A DNA stretch of 13,241 bases from positions 1 through 13,241 of the forward strand of contig CAYNYF010000098.1 in NCBI GenBank assembly GCA_964401385.1, given 5' to 3'. Under the pieces are notes generated by a model. The model was not told the DNA's origin. It saw only the letters and a list, made by a program, of their open reading frames with translations, and did no database searches. The DNA comes from CAYNYF01 sp964401385 (GTDB lineage: Bacteria > Planctomycetota > Phycisphaerae > SM23-33). The position numbers and the translations under genes were made by a program. This document shows positions 7,785 to 13,241 of the stretch, one piece after another; within the stretch, counting starts at the first letter, position 1; each line of letters begins with the position of its first letter.

Positions 7785-9959
7785 TCACGGGGAAACGGAG
7801 GAAGTCGTTTCCGGCCGGCGGCGGGCGCGGCGGAGTTCTGCCAGCATGGCCTCATGTTGCTGAGCGTGGCGGTCGCGCAGCAGGCGGAAGTTGCTCAGCT
7901 CGATCTGGTGGGTCCAATTCAGCGCTGATGTGGGGCCCCGCATGCGGGCCAGGGCGTCCGCTTCCACGCGGGACAGCGACCAGCCGCAGATCGCCCCGAC
8001 GACGATCGTGGCCGCCGCCAGGACGGGGATGATGCTGCGGAAAAGCGTCCGCCGGAAATGGGCCAGCCGCCCGCGCAAGTGTCGAAGCCCGGTCAGCTCG
8101 TAGATCCCCCAGGCCAGCAGATACGCCGCGATGGCGATGCTGACGGCGACCCCCAGGCGGAAGTCCTTCAGGTCCAGCCCGGCGCGACGAAAATGCCCGA
8201 GCTGCCAGCCCGCCAGGTAGACCGCCGCTGCCGAGGACAGCAGCGCACCGGCAATGATGAATGCAAGGCGTTTGCGGAGCTTCAGCGGCGGCGGGACGTC
8301 GATGCCGGCCTCGGCGGCCCGGGCCCGCACGGCCGAATACGACATCCCCAAGAGCAGGCCGACCACAACGCCGAACACGATCAGGAATTCCAGCATCAGC
8401 CGCTCGGCCATGAAAGGCAGGCCGAAGCCGCGCCCGCCCACAGGCAGGGCGTGGGCGTACACGGCGTACGCCCCCAGCGGCAGGATCACCGCCAGCAGGC
8501 AGATTCGCCCCAGCCGCCGCCAGCCGACGAACAGCAGCTTCGGACCGTCGTCACGGCCGCGGCAGCGCAGCACGCCGATCACCGTAATCAAGCCCGCCGC
8601 CGCTGCCAGGACAATCACGGCCCCGAGCAGAACAACCAGCGCCAACTGCTCGGCTACGGCGTATTCGGCCGCTCGCATGGGCCCGAGCACCGGGAAGTAG
8701 CCCGGCAGCGCGGGAAGGTACTCCCGGTGTGACAGCCCGGCGCGGAGGAGGTCGTCCTGGCTGAGGCGCCTCCCGGCCCACAGCGACCGCCACAACCGAT
8801 CCTCCGCGTCCAGATCGGCCCGGGCCCGGGCGGCGCGGGCGGGCAGGCCCGGCTCGCCATATACGTTGATCGCATGGCCCAGCGCGTCACTGCGGATGGT
8901 TTGAGCGATCAACAGGCCGATCAGCGTCTCGGCGTCCGCGCCCATCTTCGCCGCCAGCATCTCCACCGCCTTGAGCAGTTCGGCGGCCTGCTCGCGCCTG
9001 CCCTGGCGGGCCAGTTCGAGCGCGTGGGCCAGGACCGATTTAGCCATGGAACGCATCTCGCCCAGCCGCGGCAGGAACGTGCCGTACCCAAACATCAGCC
9101 GCCGCAGATAGTCCGCCAGCCGCGTGGGCTCCGGCAGCAGGCTCAGGCGGTGCTTCAACATGTCCAGGGCGTGATGATCGCACTTGCTCTTGCCCAGTCC
9201 CCGCCGAAGCTCCTCCAGCCCGCGGCGAAACCCGGCCGGATCGGTGATCTCAACGCGGCAGCACTTCTTGGTTTCGGTCTTGCCGTGGCGATCTGTCTGC
9301 TCGTAGGTGTGGTCGGGGTCCTCGCCGAGCTTGCTGGAAGAGCGGATCAGGACCGTCGCCTTCATGAAGTTGTAGAAGGCGTTGTCCGGATCGATCCGTT
9401 CTCCCCGGCTCAGCTCGTCGATGGCCTGGGCGATGATCGCCGGATCACCCTCGTCCAGCTTGTCGCGGACGGTCTCGTCGGTGAGGTAGGCGACGATGTA
9501 GTTGGCGTAATAGACGGGGTCGTCCGGCCAGCGGTCGGCAATGGACCTGGCCTTGGCAAGGCGTCCTTCGGCGGCCGCATCGCCACGGAAGATGAACCGC
9601 TGCTCGTCGGTGAGCTGCCGGAACGGGAAGCGCCACGGCAGCCATATGCTCGCGGCGATGGCCAGCGTGATCAGGATCGCCCCGGGCAGCAGGGCGGCGC
9701 GGGCGGCCCACTTGGCGGCGCGGCGAAAGCGGATCCGCCCGCGATTGGCCTGCCAGAGCTGCTCGGAAAGCTCCGCCTCGTCGCCCAGGGCCTTGACGGC
9801 GCTGGCGGCGGCCTCGTCTTCGCCGGCCCCGCCCTGGCGAAACTCCTCGGACGCGTCTTCCAGGTGGGACAGCAGCTCGTTGGCCACGTCCATCCGCAGC
9901 TCCGGATCGACCCGCAGCCGGGCGGTGAGACGCTCGATCAGGTCGTCGAAGCCGGACAT
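7785..9959 (-). CDS. PadR-associated membrane protein with HAAS-like N-terminal domain
   Basis: This is a 724-residue inner-membrane protein. The start at 9959 is two bases after the PadR stop (TGATCATG), which implies translational coupling; the upstream extension of the frame overlaps the PadR gene and is rejected. Residues 1-75 are helical and acidic (LIERLTARLRVDPELRMDVANELLSHLEDA), like the HAAS-type domains encoded next to PadR regulators. Residue ranges 86-108, 439-465, 485-505, 521-545, 564-585, 602-622 and 643-664 look like membrane spans. The long segment 109-435 is helical with TPR-like pairs (PDNAFYNFMKATVLI; RQGRREQAAELLKAVEMLAAK), suggesting a large domain outside the membrane. 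The C-terminus is basic and coiled-coil-like. By analogy the pair may sense an envelope condition and relieve PadR repression. Signal and ligand are unknown. Confidence 0.83.
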   Translation of the reverse strand: MSGFDDLIERLTARLRVDPELRMDVANELLSHLEDASEEFRQGGAGEDEAAASAVKALGDEAELSEQLWQANRGRIRFRRAAKWAARAALLPGAILITLAIAASIWLPWRFPFRQLTDEQRFIFRGDAAAEGRLAKARSIADRWPDDPVYYANYIVAYLTDETVRDKLDEGDPAIIAQAIDELSRGERIDPDNAFYNFMKATVLIRSSSKLGEDPDHTYEQTDRHGKTETKKCCRVEITDPAGFRRGLEELRRGLGKSKCDHHALDMLKHRLSLLPEPTRLADYLRRLMFGYGTFLPRLGEMRSMAKSVLAHALELARQGRREQAAELLKAVEMLAAKMGADAETLIGLLIAQTIRSDALGHAINVYGEPGLPARAARARADLDAEDRLWRSLWAGRRLSQDDLLRAGLSHREYLPALPGYFPVLGPMRAAEYAVAEQLALVVLLGAVIVLAAAAGLITVIGVLRCRGRDDGPKLLFVGWRRLGRICLLAVILPLGAYAVYAHALPVGGRGFGLPFMAERLMLEFLIVFGVVVGLLLGMSYSAVRARAAEAGIDVPPPLKLRKRLAFIIAGALLSSAAAVYLAGWQLGHFRRAGLDLKDFRLGVAVSIAIAAYLLAWGIYELTGLRHLRGRLAHFRRTLFRSIIPVLAAATIVVGAICGWSLSRVEADALARMRGPTSALNWTHQIELSNFRLLRDRHAQQHEAMLAELRRARRRPETTSSVSP

Positions 9960-9961
9960 GA

Positions 9962-10303
9962 TCACGCCCCCGCCAGGAAGGCGTTGACGGCCGTGGAGAA
10001 CTGCCGCCACTCCTGGCTCCGCCGGGCCAGCTCGGTCAGGCCCCTCTGCGTGATCGAGTAGTATTTCCGCTTCCTCCCGGCGGCCCTGCCGGCCGGGACC
10101 TCCCGCCACTCGGCCGAGACGAGCCCCGCGGCCTGGAGCCGGTGCAGGGCCGGATACAGCGTGCCCTCCTTCCACTCCAGCCGCCCGCCCGTGCGGGCGT
10201 TCACCACCTTGACCATCTCGTAACCGTACATCGGCCGGTCCTTTAGCAAAGCCAGCACGATCGGCACGACGCTCCCGCGAATCAGGTCCTGCGAAAAGTC
10301 CAT
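9962..10303 (-). CDS. PadR family transcriptional regulator
   Basis: This is a 113-residue DNA-binding protein. The fold is a winged helix typical of PadR: DLIRGSVVPIVLALLKDRPMYGYEMVKVVN (helices 1-2) is followed by the hallmark LEWKEGTLYPALHRLQAAGLVSAEWRE (recognition helix, residues 43-69). The basic wing RAAGRKRKYYSIT and a C-terminal dimerisation helix follow. Length fits the short PadR subclass. The start at 10303 has GGAG about eight bases upstream. It is the first gene of a coupled pair with the membrane protein, the usual arrangement for PadR genes with HAAS-domain partners. Its likely targets include its own promoter; no effector is evident. Confidence 0.95.
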   Translation of the reverse strand: MDFSQDLIRGSVVPIVLALLKDRPMYGYEMVKVVNARTGGRLEWKEGTLYPALHRLQAAGLVSAEWREVPAGRAAGRKRKYYSITQRGLTELARRSQEWRQFSTAVNAFLAGA

Positions 10304-10330
10304 GTCATTGTCTCCAAGCCGCCCGATGCA

Positions 10331-10354
10331 TTAAGCATCGTTTGTCTATGCTAA
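10331..10354. promoter_or_regulatory. Putative PadR operator (inverted repeat)
   Basis: TTAAGCAT at 10331-10338 and ATGCTAA at 10348-10354 are inverted around nine bases, with a one-base bulge in the left arm. A smaller perfect palindrome, GATGC-ATTAA-GCATC, lies at 10325-10339. The site is about 30 bases before the PadR start and covers the region from the proposed -10 across the start of transcription, where a repressor would act. PadR proteins commonly bind AT-rich dyads in their own promoters; binding here is inferred. Confidence 0.45.
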
Positions 10355-10381
10355 TTCTACATCGGCTACCGAGGTATTCAA
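10354..10381 (-). promoter_or_regulatory. Candidate promoter of the PadR operon
   Basis: On the minus strand TTGAAT (complement of 10376-10381), a 16-base spacer and TAGAAT (complement of 10354-10359) match four and five of six consensus positions. Transcription would start near 10347, inside the inverted repeat described as the operator, giving a leader of about 44 bases. Confidence 0.42.
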
Positions 10382-10406
10382 GCGAAAAGTCAGATTTTTC
10401 TCGAGA

Positions 10407-10514
10407 GGGGACGCTACCCTATTTTCGAAGGACCCCGATGCCGGCACCTGTATCCCACTGTGACACCAAGGCGGGGTCTGCCCTCGCACAGAGGGAAAAT
10501 AGGGTAGCGTCCCC
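10407..10514. repeat. 108-base element with perfect 20-bp inverted ends
   Basis: GGGGACGCTACCCTATTTTC at 10407-10426 recurs as its exact complement at 10495-10514. Inside, GACCCCG (10431-10437) pairs with CGGGGTC (10472-10478), so a long nested hairpin can form. No direct duplication of the flanks is seen. The element carries no gene. It could be a REP- or MITE-like dispersed repeat mobilised from elsewhere; a structured RNA is less likely. Confidence 0.6.
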
Positions 10515-10560
10515 GGCGGGCGTGTGCTTGAGCGTGCGAGGGGGCAACCGCGCGGGGGCG

Positions 10561-10568
10561 ACAGGAAA
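10561..10568. repeat. Possible target-site duplication, left copy
   Basis: ACAGGAAA directly abuts the left inverted end of the 119-base element and recurs exactly next to the right inverted end at 10688-10695. The second copy is also the first eight bases of the 55-base repeat, so it may instead belong to a conserved repeat unit. Confidence 0.45.
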
Positions 10569-10687
10569 GTAACTGTCCCAACGATTGTGGGACTTTCCTC
10601 GAGCCCCAACCTGTAGGGCTCTGGGCGCCGGCCCAGGGCCAGCAGGTTGTGGCCAGAATGGCCGCCCACACACTTTGGGACAGTTAC
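10569..10687. mobile_element. MITE-like element, 119 bases, 13-bp inverted ends
   Basis: GTAACTGTCCCAA at 10569-10581 is exactly complementary to TTGGGACAGTTAC at 10675-10687, and the pair is bounded by 8-bp direct repeats ACAGGAAA. There is no coding capacity, so any transposition would depend on an enzyme elsewhere. Internal hairpins are GAGCCC/GGGCTC (10601-10606 with 10616-10621), CTGGGC/GCCCAG (10621-10626 with 10631-10636) and GGCC/GGCC (10651-10654 with 10660-10663). The left GTCCCA (10575-10580) can also pair locally with TGGGAC at 10588-10593, which competes with the outer stem. Confidence 0.5.
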
Positions 10688-10742
10688 ACAGGAAAAGGTG
10701 GGTCGCCGCGGCGACCCAGCCTGCGCCTCGTTCCGATATGGA
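10688..10742. repeat. 55-base repeat, copy 1 (left of gap)
   Basis: This is identical over all 55 bases to 10843-10897 on the other side of the N run. It contains the perfect 20-bp palindrome TGGGTCGCCGCGGCGACCCA (10699-10718). It is either one copy of a dispersed repeat or a sequence duplicated by scaffolding. Confidence 0.85.
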
Positions 10743-10842
10743 NNNNNNNNNNNNNNNNNNNNNNNNNNNNNNNNNNNNNNNNNNNNNNNNNNNNNNNNNN
10801 NNNNNNNNNNNNNNNNNNNNNNNNNNNNNNNNNNNNNNNNNN
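10743..10842. other. Assembly gap of exactly 100 N
   Basis: One hundred ambiguous bases, a default scaffold spacer and not a measured distance. Identical 55-base sequences at both edges suggest that the flanking contigs overlap and that the real gap may be absent, or that it lies inside a repeat array of unknown length. Confidence 0.97.
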
Positions 10843-10897
10843 ACAGGAAAAGGTGGGTCGCCGCGGCGACCCAGCCTGCGCCTCGTTCCGATATGGA
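10843..10897. repeat. 55-base repeat, copy 2 (right of gap)
   Basis: This is an exact copy of 10688-10742, including the 20-bp palindrome (10854-10873). It starts directly after the Ns and runs into unique sequence that holds the promoter candidate of the isomerase/epimerase gene. Confidence 0.85.
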
Positions 10898-10913
10898 AGC
10901 GGCGGCCGGGCGA

Positions 10914-10942
10914 TTGACCGGCGCGGCATGGGTCGATACAAA
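10914..10942 (+). promoter_or_regulatory. Candidate promoter for the isomerase/epimerase gene
   Basis: TTGACC at 10914-10919, a 17-base spacer and TACAAA at 10937-10942 match five and four of six sigma-70 consensus positions. Transcription would start near 10949, about 23 bases before the ATG, with the ribosome binding site in between. Confidence 0.42.
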
Positions 10943-10971
10943 AGGGCCGGAACAGCGCAGGAGAGGAATCA

Positions 10972-11832
10972 ATGCAGATTGTCCTGATACCGGATGAGTA
11001 CACGGCCGACCCGGCGACGGCGTTCGAGCTGGGCCGGCGCTGGGGGATCGAGCACTTCGAGATCCGCTACGTGTATCGCTGGCGGGTGCCGGTCGGCCCG
11101 GCGTGGGTGGCGGACCGCGCGGCCGCGGGCGTGCGGGACTACGGCGTGACGATCACGGCCATCTCGCCGGGGCTGTTCAAGCCGACCATGCGGACCGACG
11201 GGTCGACGTGCCCGATCTCGACCGAGACCCCCGACGAGATCCGCCGCCACCTGGACGAGCTGCTGCCGGCGGCCTTCGGCTTTGCCGAGCGGCTGGGCAC
11301 GCGGAACATCACCGTCTTCGCCCTGCCCCGCCCGGCCGGCGAGGAGGCAATCGACCCGCCGCGGATCGTCGTCGACACGCTGGCGGAGGCGGCCGGGAAG
11401 GCGGCGGAGGCGGGCTTCCGGCTGCTGCTGGAAAACGGCGGCGGAAGCTGGGCGGACTCGGCCGAGGCGACCAAAGCGGTGCTCGAGGCCGTCGGCTCCG
11501 ACGCCCTGCGGCTGACCTGGGACCCGGCCAACGTCACTTACGCCGGGTTCGGCCAGGACCCCGTCGCCGAAGGCTATCCGCTTCTGGCGGCGTTCGTGGC
11601 CAACGTCCACGTCAAGGACGTGACCATCGCGGGCGGCAAGCCCGCCTGGACGATGATCGGCGACGGCGTGATCGACTGGGCGGGCCAGCTCCGCCGGCTC
11701 CAACAGGACGGCTACCGCGGGCCGCTCACCATCGAGCCGCACCTGCAATACCAGCCCGGCAAAGACCGCGACCTCGTGGCGATGATGGAGCGCTTCCTGG
11801 CGCGGCTGCGGGAGATGCTGCCCGCGGGCTGA
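10972..11832 (+). CDS. Sugar phosphate isomerase/epimerase-type TIM barrel
   Basis: This is a 286-residue protein of the AP-endonuclease-2/xylose-isomerase-like TIM-barrel superfamily. It is probably a metal-dependent isomerase, epimerase or related carbohydrate enzyme in the cytoplasm. ATG 10972 follows GGAGAGGA closely. The canonical metal ligands can be placed at strand ends: Glu154 (LLLENGGG), Asp184 (LTWDPANV), His213 (NVHVKD) and Glu255 (LTIEPH), so the active site looks intact. TWDPANV followed by a loop and the VHVKD strand is typical of this group. Length is normal for a single-domain member. No signal peptide is seen. It is convergent with the small cupin with a single base between stops. 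Relatives act on diverse substrates, including keto-sugars, inosose and tagaturonate, and the exact reaction cannot be read from sequence. Confidence 0.92.
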   Translation: MQIVLIPDEYTADPATAFELGRRWGIEHFEIRYVYRWRVPVGPAWVADRAAAGVRDYGVTITAISPGLFKPTMRTDGSTCPISTETPDEIRRHLDELLPAAFGFAERLGTRNITVFALPRPAGEEAIDPPRIVVDTLAEAAGKAAEAGFRLLLENGGGSWADSAEATKAVLEAVGSDALRLTWDPANVTYAGFGQDPVAEGYPLLAAFVANVHVKDVTIAGGKPAWTMIGDGVIDWAGQLRRLQQDGYRGPLTIEPHLQYQPGKDRDLVAMMERFLARLREMLPAG

Positions 11833-11833
11833 T

Positions 11834-12208
11834 TCAGGCCTCTTCCATTCTTCGCTCGGCCGTGGGGTATAACACCAGCATCACTGCGTCCTCATCGCCG
11901 ACGGCAGCCGCGTGGTGGCGGGCGCCCGCTGGAATGATGATGCTGTCCCCGGCGGCCATGGCGAAGACTTCGTCATCGACGGCATGGGTCAGCCGGCCGG
12001 AGAGAAGGTGGAGAATTTCCTCGGAGTCGGGGTGCCAGTGCCCGGCGTTCTGCCGGCCGGCCTTGATGACCACCCTGCCGAAGGTAACTTGCCGGGCATT
12101 GCCCAGGGCCCCGGAGGCGATCCAGGCAATCTCGCCCCAGTCGAAGGTCAAACGCTCGCCGGCGCCCGCCCGCACGAGGCTGGCCCTGGCTGTGTTTTCC
12201 TCGTTCAT
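11834..12208 (-). CDS. Small single-domain cupin protein
   Basis: This is a 124-residue cupin. ATG 12208 is preferred over the longer open frame (to 12589) because GGAGG lies about 10 bases upstream and the extension is low-complexity sequence overlapping the start of the opposite-strand gene. Cupin motif 1 is seen as His57-x-His59 with Glu64 and Gly71 (GHWHPDSEEILHLLSG). Motif 2 is Gly87, Pro93, Gly95 and His98 (GDSIIIPAGARHH). All four metal ligands are present, so it likely binds a divalent metal. Small cupins of this kind act as sugar isomerases, dioxygenases or ligand sensors, and the specific role is unknown. It is convergent with the isomerase/epimerase gene. No promoter is obvious in the 190-base gap upstream (12209-12398), which is shared with the divergent HEAT-like gene. 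Confidence 0.88.
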   Translation of the reverse strand: MNEENTARASLVRAGAGERLTFDWGEIAWIASGALGNARQVTFGRVVIKAGRQNAGHWHPDSEEILHLLSGRLTHAVDDEVFAMAAGDSIIIPAGARHHAAAVGDEDAVMLVLYPTAERRMEEA

Positions 12209-12398
12209 CGGTATATAATCCTCCGCGGTTGGCAGCCACGAGCCATAACGCACGCGGGCGTCCGCCACGGGCCCATGGTCCGACGAAGTCGCGGGCAATG
12301 CAATGCCTTCCGGTCGGCGGGGCCATGCCGGCACGGTGACGATCTGCCGGGGCGTTGGGCGCGGGCGACCGCGACTGGGCGTTGAAAGGGGCAGAGCG

Positions 12399-13241
12399 AT
12401 GATGAAGGCCGCGCCAGTTACCGTCCTCATTCTCGGAATCCTGTGGTCAGCCCCCCCCGGAGATGAAGGGGCTTTCTCGGCCGGCGCGGCACCGGCGCCG
12501 CCGACGGCAACCCAGCCGGCTTCCGCCCCGGGCGGCCTGTCCGGCCAGATCGCCCGTCGCGTTGACGAGCTGGTGACGTCGATCGGCACGTCGGGGCGCT
12601 ACAGGGATCGGGTCGCCGCAGAGGCCGAGCTGCTGGAGCTGCACGCCGCCTTCCTCGCCGCCCTGAGAAGCCACCTGGCCCACCCCGACAGAGAGGTCCG
12701 GGTCCGCCTGGACCAGGTGCGCAAGCAGATCCTGGCCCAGGCCAGGCTCACGTCGCTGCTGCCGGGGCTGCCGAAAGAGCTTCAGGATAAGCTCCTTCGC
12801 TTCCAGCAGGACCGCCCCTTGATTCTCGCCGGCGCCCTGTCCGACGAGAAGGAGGAACGCATCCGGGCGCTGGCGTCGCTGAAAAGGCAGCCGGACCCGA
12901 ACGCCGAGGGCCTGCTCATCCTGAACCTCCAGACGGAATCGCGGGAGGTCCTGACTGCCGCCGCCCGCGCCGCCGAGAAGCTCGGAGCCGGCTCGCAGTC
13001 GCTTGCCGACGCCCTCGCGGCCGTCATGACGGCCCGGGGCCGGGGGTACGATCACTGGGATTGGCAAGACGAAAACTATGCCAGGGGCCCGGGGCCCCGC
13101 GTGGCGGCCATGCGCGCCCTGATCGCCGTCTCGGGCAAAGAGGCGGCGCCGAGGCTGCTGGCCGTGCTGCTGGATCGGGAGCACGACAGCGGCAAGGACA
13201 AGGCGATCACGGCCGCCCTGACCAAGATGGGAGACAAGCGC
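12399..13241 (+). CDS. Secreted HEAT-repeat-like protein, 3' end outside window
   Basis: An open frame of 281 codons runs to the window edge without a stop. Two adjacent ATGs (12399 and 12402) are possible, with an AAAGGGG ribosome binding site upstream. The N-terminus MMKAAPVTVLILGILWSA looks like a signal peptide, followed by a Pro/Ala/Thr-rich linker (about residues 18-47). The rest is strongly helical with alternating charged and Leu/Ala positions (VAAEAELLELHAAFLAALRSHL; EERIRALASLKRQP; GPRVAAMRALIAVSGKEAAPRLLAVLLD), consistent with HEAT/armadillo-like pairs. Such exported proteins usually act as protein-interaction scaffolds. Codon third positions are mostly G or C in this frame, which supports it over the long frame on the opposite strand. 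No partner is evident; the divergent cupin may share the upstream region. Confidence 0.8.
   Translation, partial: MMKAAPVTVLILGILWSAPPGDEGAFSAGAAPAPPTATQPASAPGGLSGQIARRVDELVTSIGTSGRYRDRVAAEAELLELHAAFLAALRSHLAHPDREVRVRLDQVRKQILAQARLTSLLPGLPKELQDKLLRFQQDRPLILAGALSDEKEERIRALASLKRQPDPNAEGLLILNLQTESREVLTAAARAAEKLGAGSQSLADALAAVMTARGRGYDHWDWQDENYARGPGPRVAAMRALIAVSGKEAAPRLLAVLLDREHDSGKDKAITAALTKMGDKR

Noticed and set aside
8874..10061. Plus-strand open frame of 395 codons
   Set aside because: It is antisense to the membrane-protein gene, with no motif or ribosome binding site to support it.
10346..11003. Open frames running through the N gap
   Set aside because: They translate repeat sequence and ambiguous bases and contain no domain. 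The 55-base repeat gives the same short peptide on each side.
12214..12219. TATAAT on the plus strand upstream of the HEAT-like gene
   Set aside because: It is a perfect -10 hexamer, but no acceptable -35 is found 16-18 bases upstream, and it lies 180 bases from the start codon and overlaps the cupin leader.
12447..13184. Minus-strand open frame of 245 codons
   Set aside because: The opposite frame has a signal peptide, HEAT-like helices and GC-rich third codon positions. The minus-strand translation is low-complexity.

Overview
The window is GC-rich bacterial DNA, probably from a metagenome-derived scaffold because it holds an exact 100-N gap. The gene set fits a polysaccharide-degrading, Planctomycetota-like bacterium: unclassified GH42-like hydrolases, a PcRGLX/YetA-like secreted protein, a PadR regulator paired with a large membrane protein, an isomerase/epimerase, a small cupin and a HEAT-type secreted protein. 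This placement is an inference from gene content. There is no rRNA or marker gene to test it.

Left part (65-7630), carbohydrate-related genes. A minus-strand pair runs from a secreted lyase-like protein (1938-4343) into a cytoplasmic GH42-like TIM-barrel protein (65-1900), 37 bases apart. Divergent from it is an aldo/keto reductase with a C-terminal two-cluster ferredoxin domain (4543-5610). The shared 199-base upstream region holds an 8-bp-stem inverted repeat and a plausible promoter for the reductase. Convergent with the reductase is a second GH42-like protein (5639-7630). Both GH42-like proteins keep the CxCxxC loop of GH42 beta-galactosidases but have Asp-Asp or Asp-Asn where GH42 has its Asn-Glu acid/base pair. 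No transporter is visible in the window.

Middle part (7785-10303), regulation. A PadR-family repressor is translationally coupled to a 724-residue membrane protein with an N-terminal HAAS-like helical domain, one early membrane span, a large TPR-like region and six more spans. A promoter and overlapping inverted repeat upstream of the PadR gene suggest autoregulation.

The 668-base intergenic stretch 10304-10971 is a mosaic of repeats. It contains a 108-base element with perfect 20-bp inverted ends. It also contains a 119-base element with 13-bp inverted ends and an 8-bp direct duplication of the flank, which looks like a MITE. Finally, a 55-base sequence with a 20-bp perfect palindrome is repeated identically on both sides of the N gap. 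An exact 55-base identity at both gap edges is what an assembly-graph overlap of k=55 would leave, so the gap may not be real.

Right part (10972-13241). A sugar phosphate isomerase/epimerase-type TIM barrel is convergent, with one base between, with a small single-domain cupin. The start of a secreted, helical HEAT-like protein runs off the end of the window.
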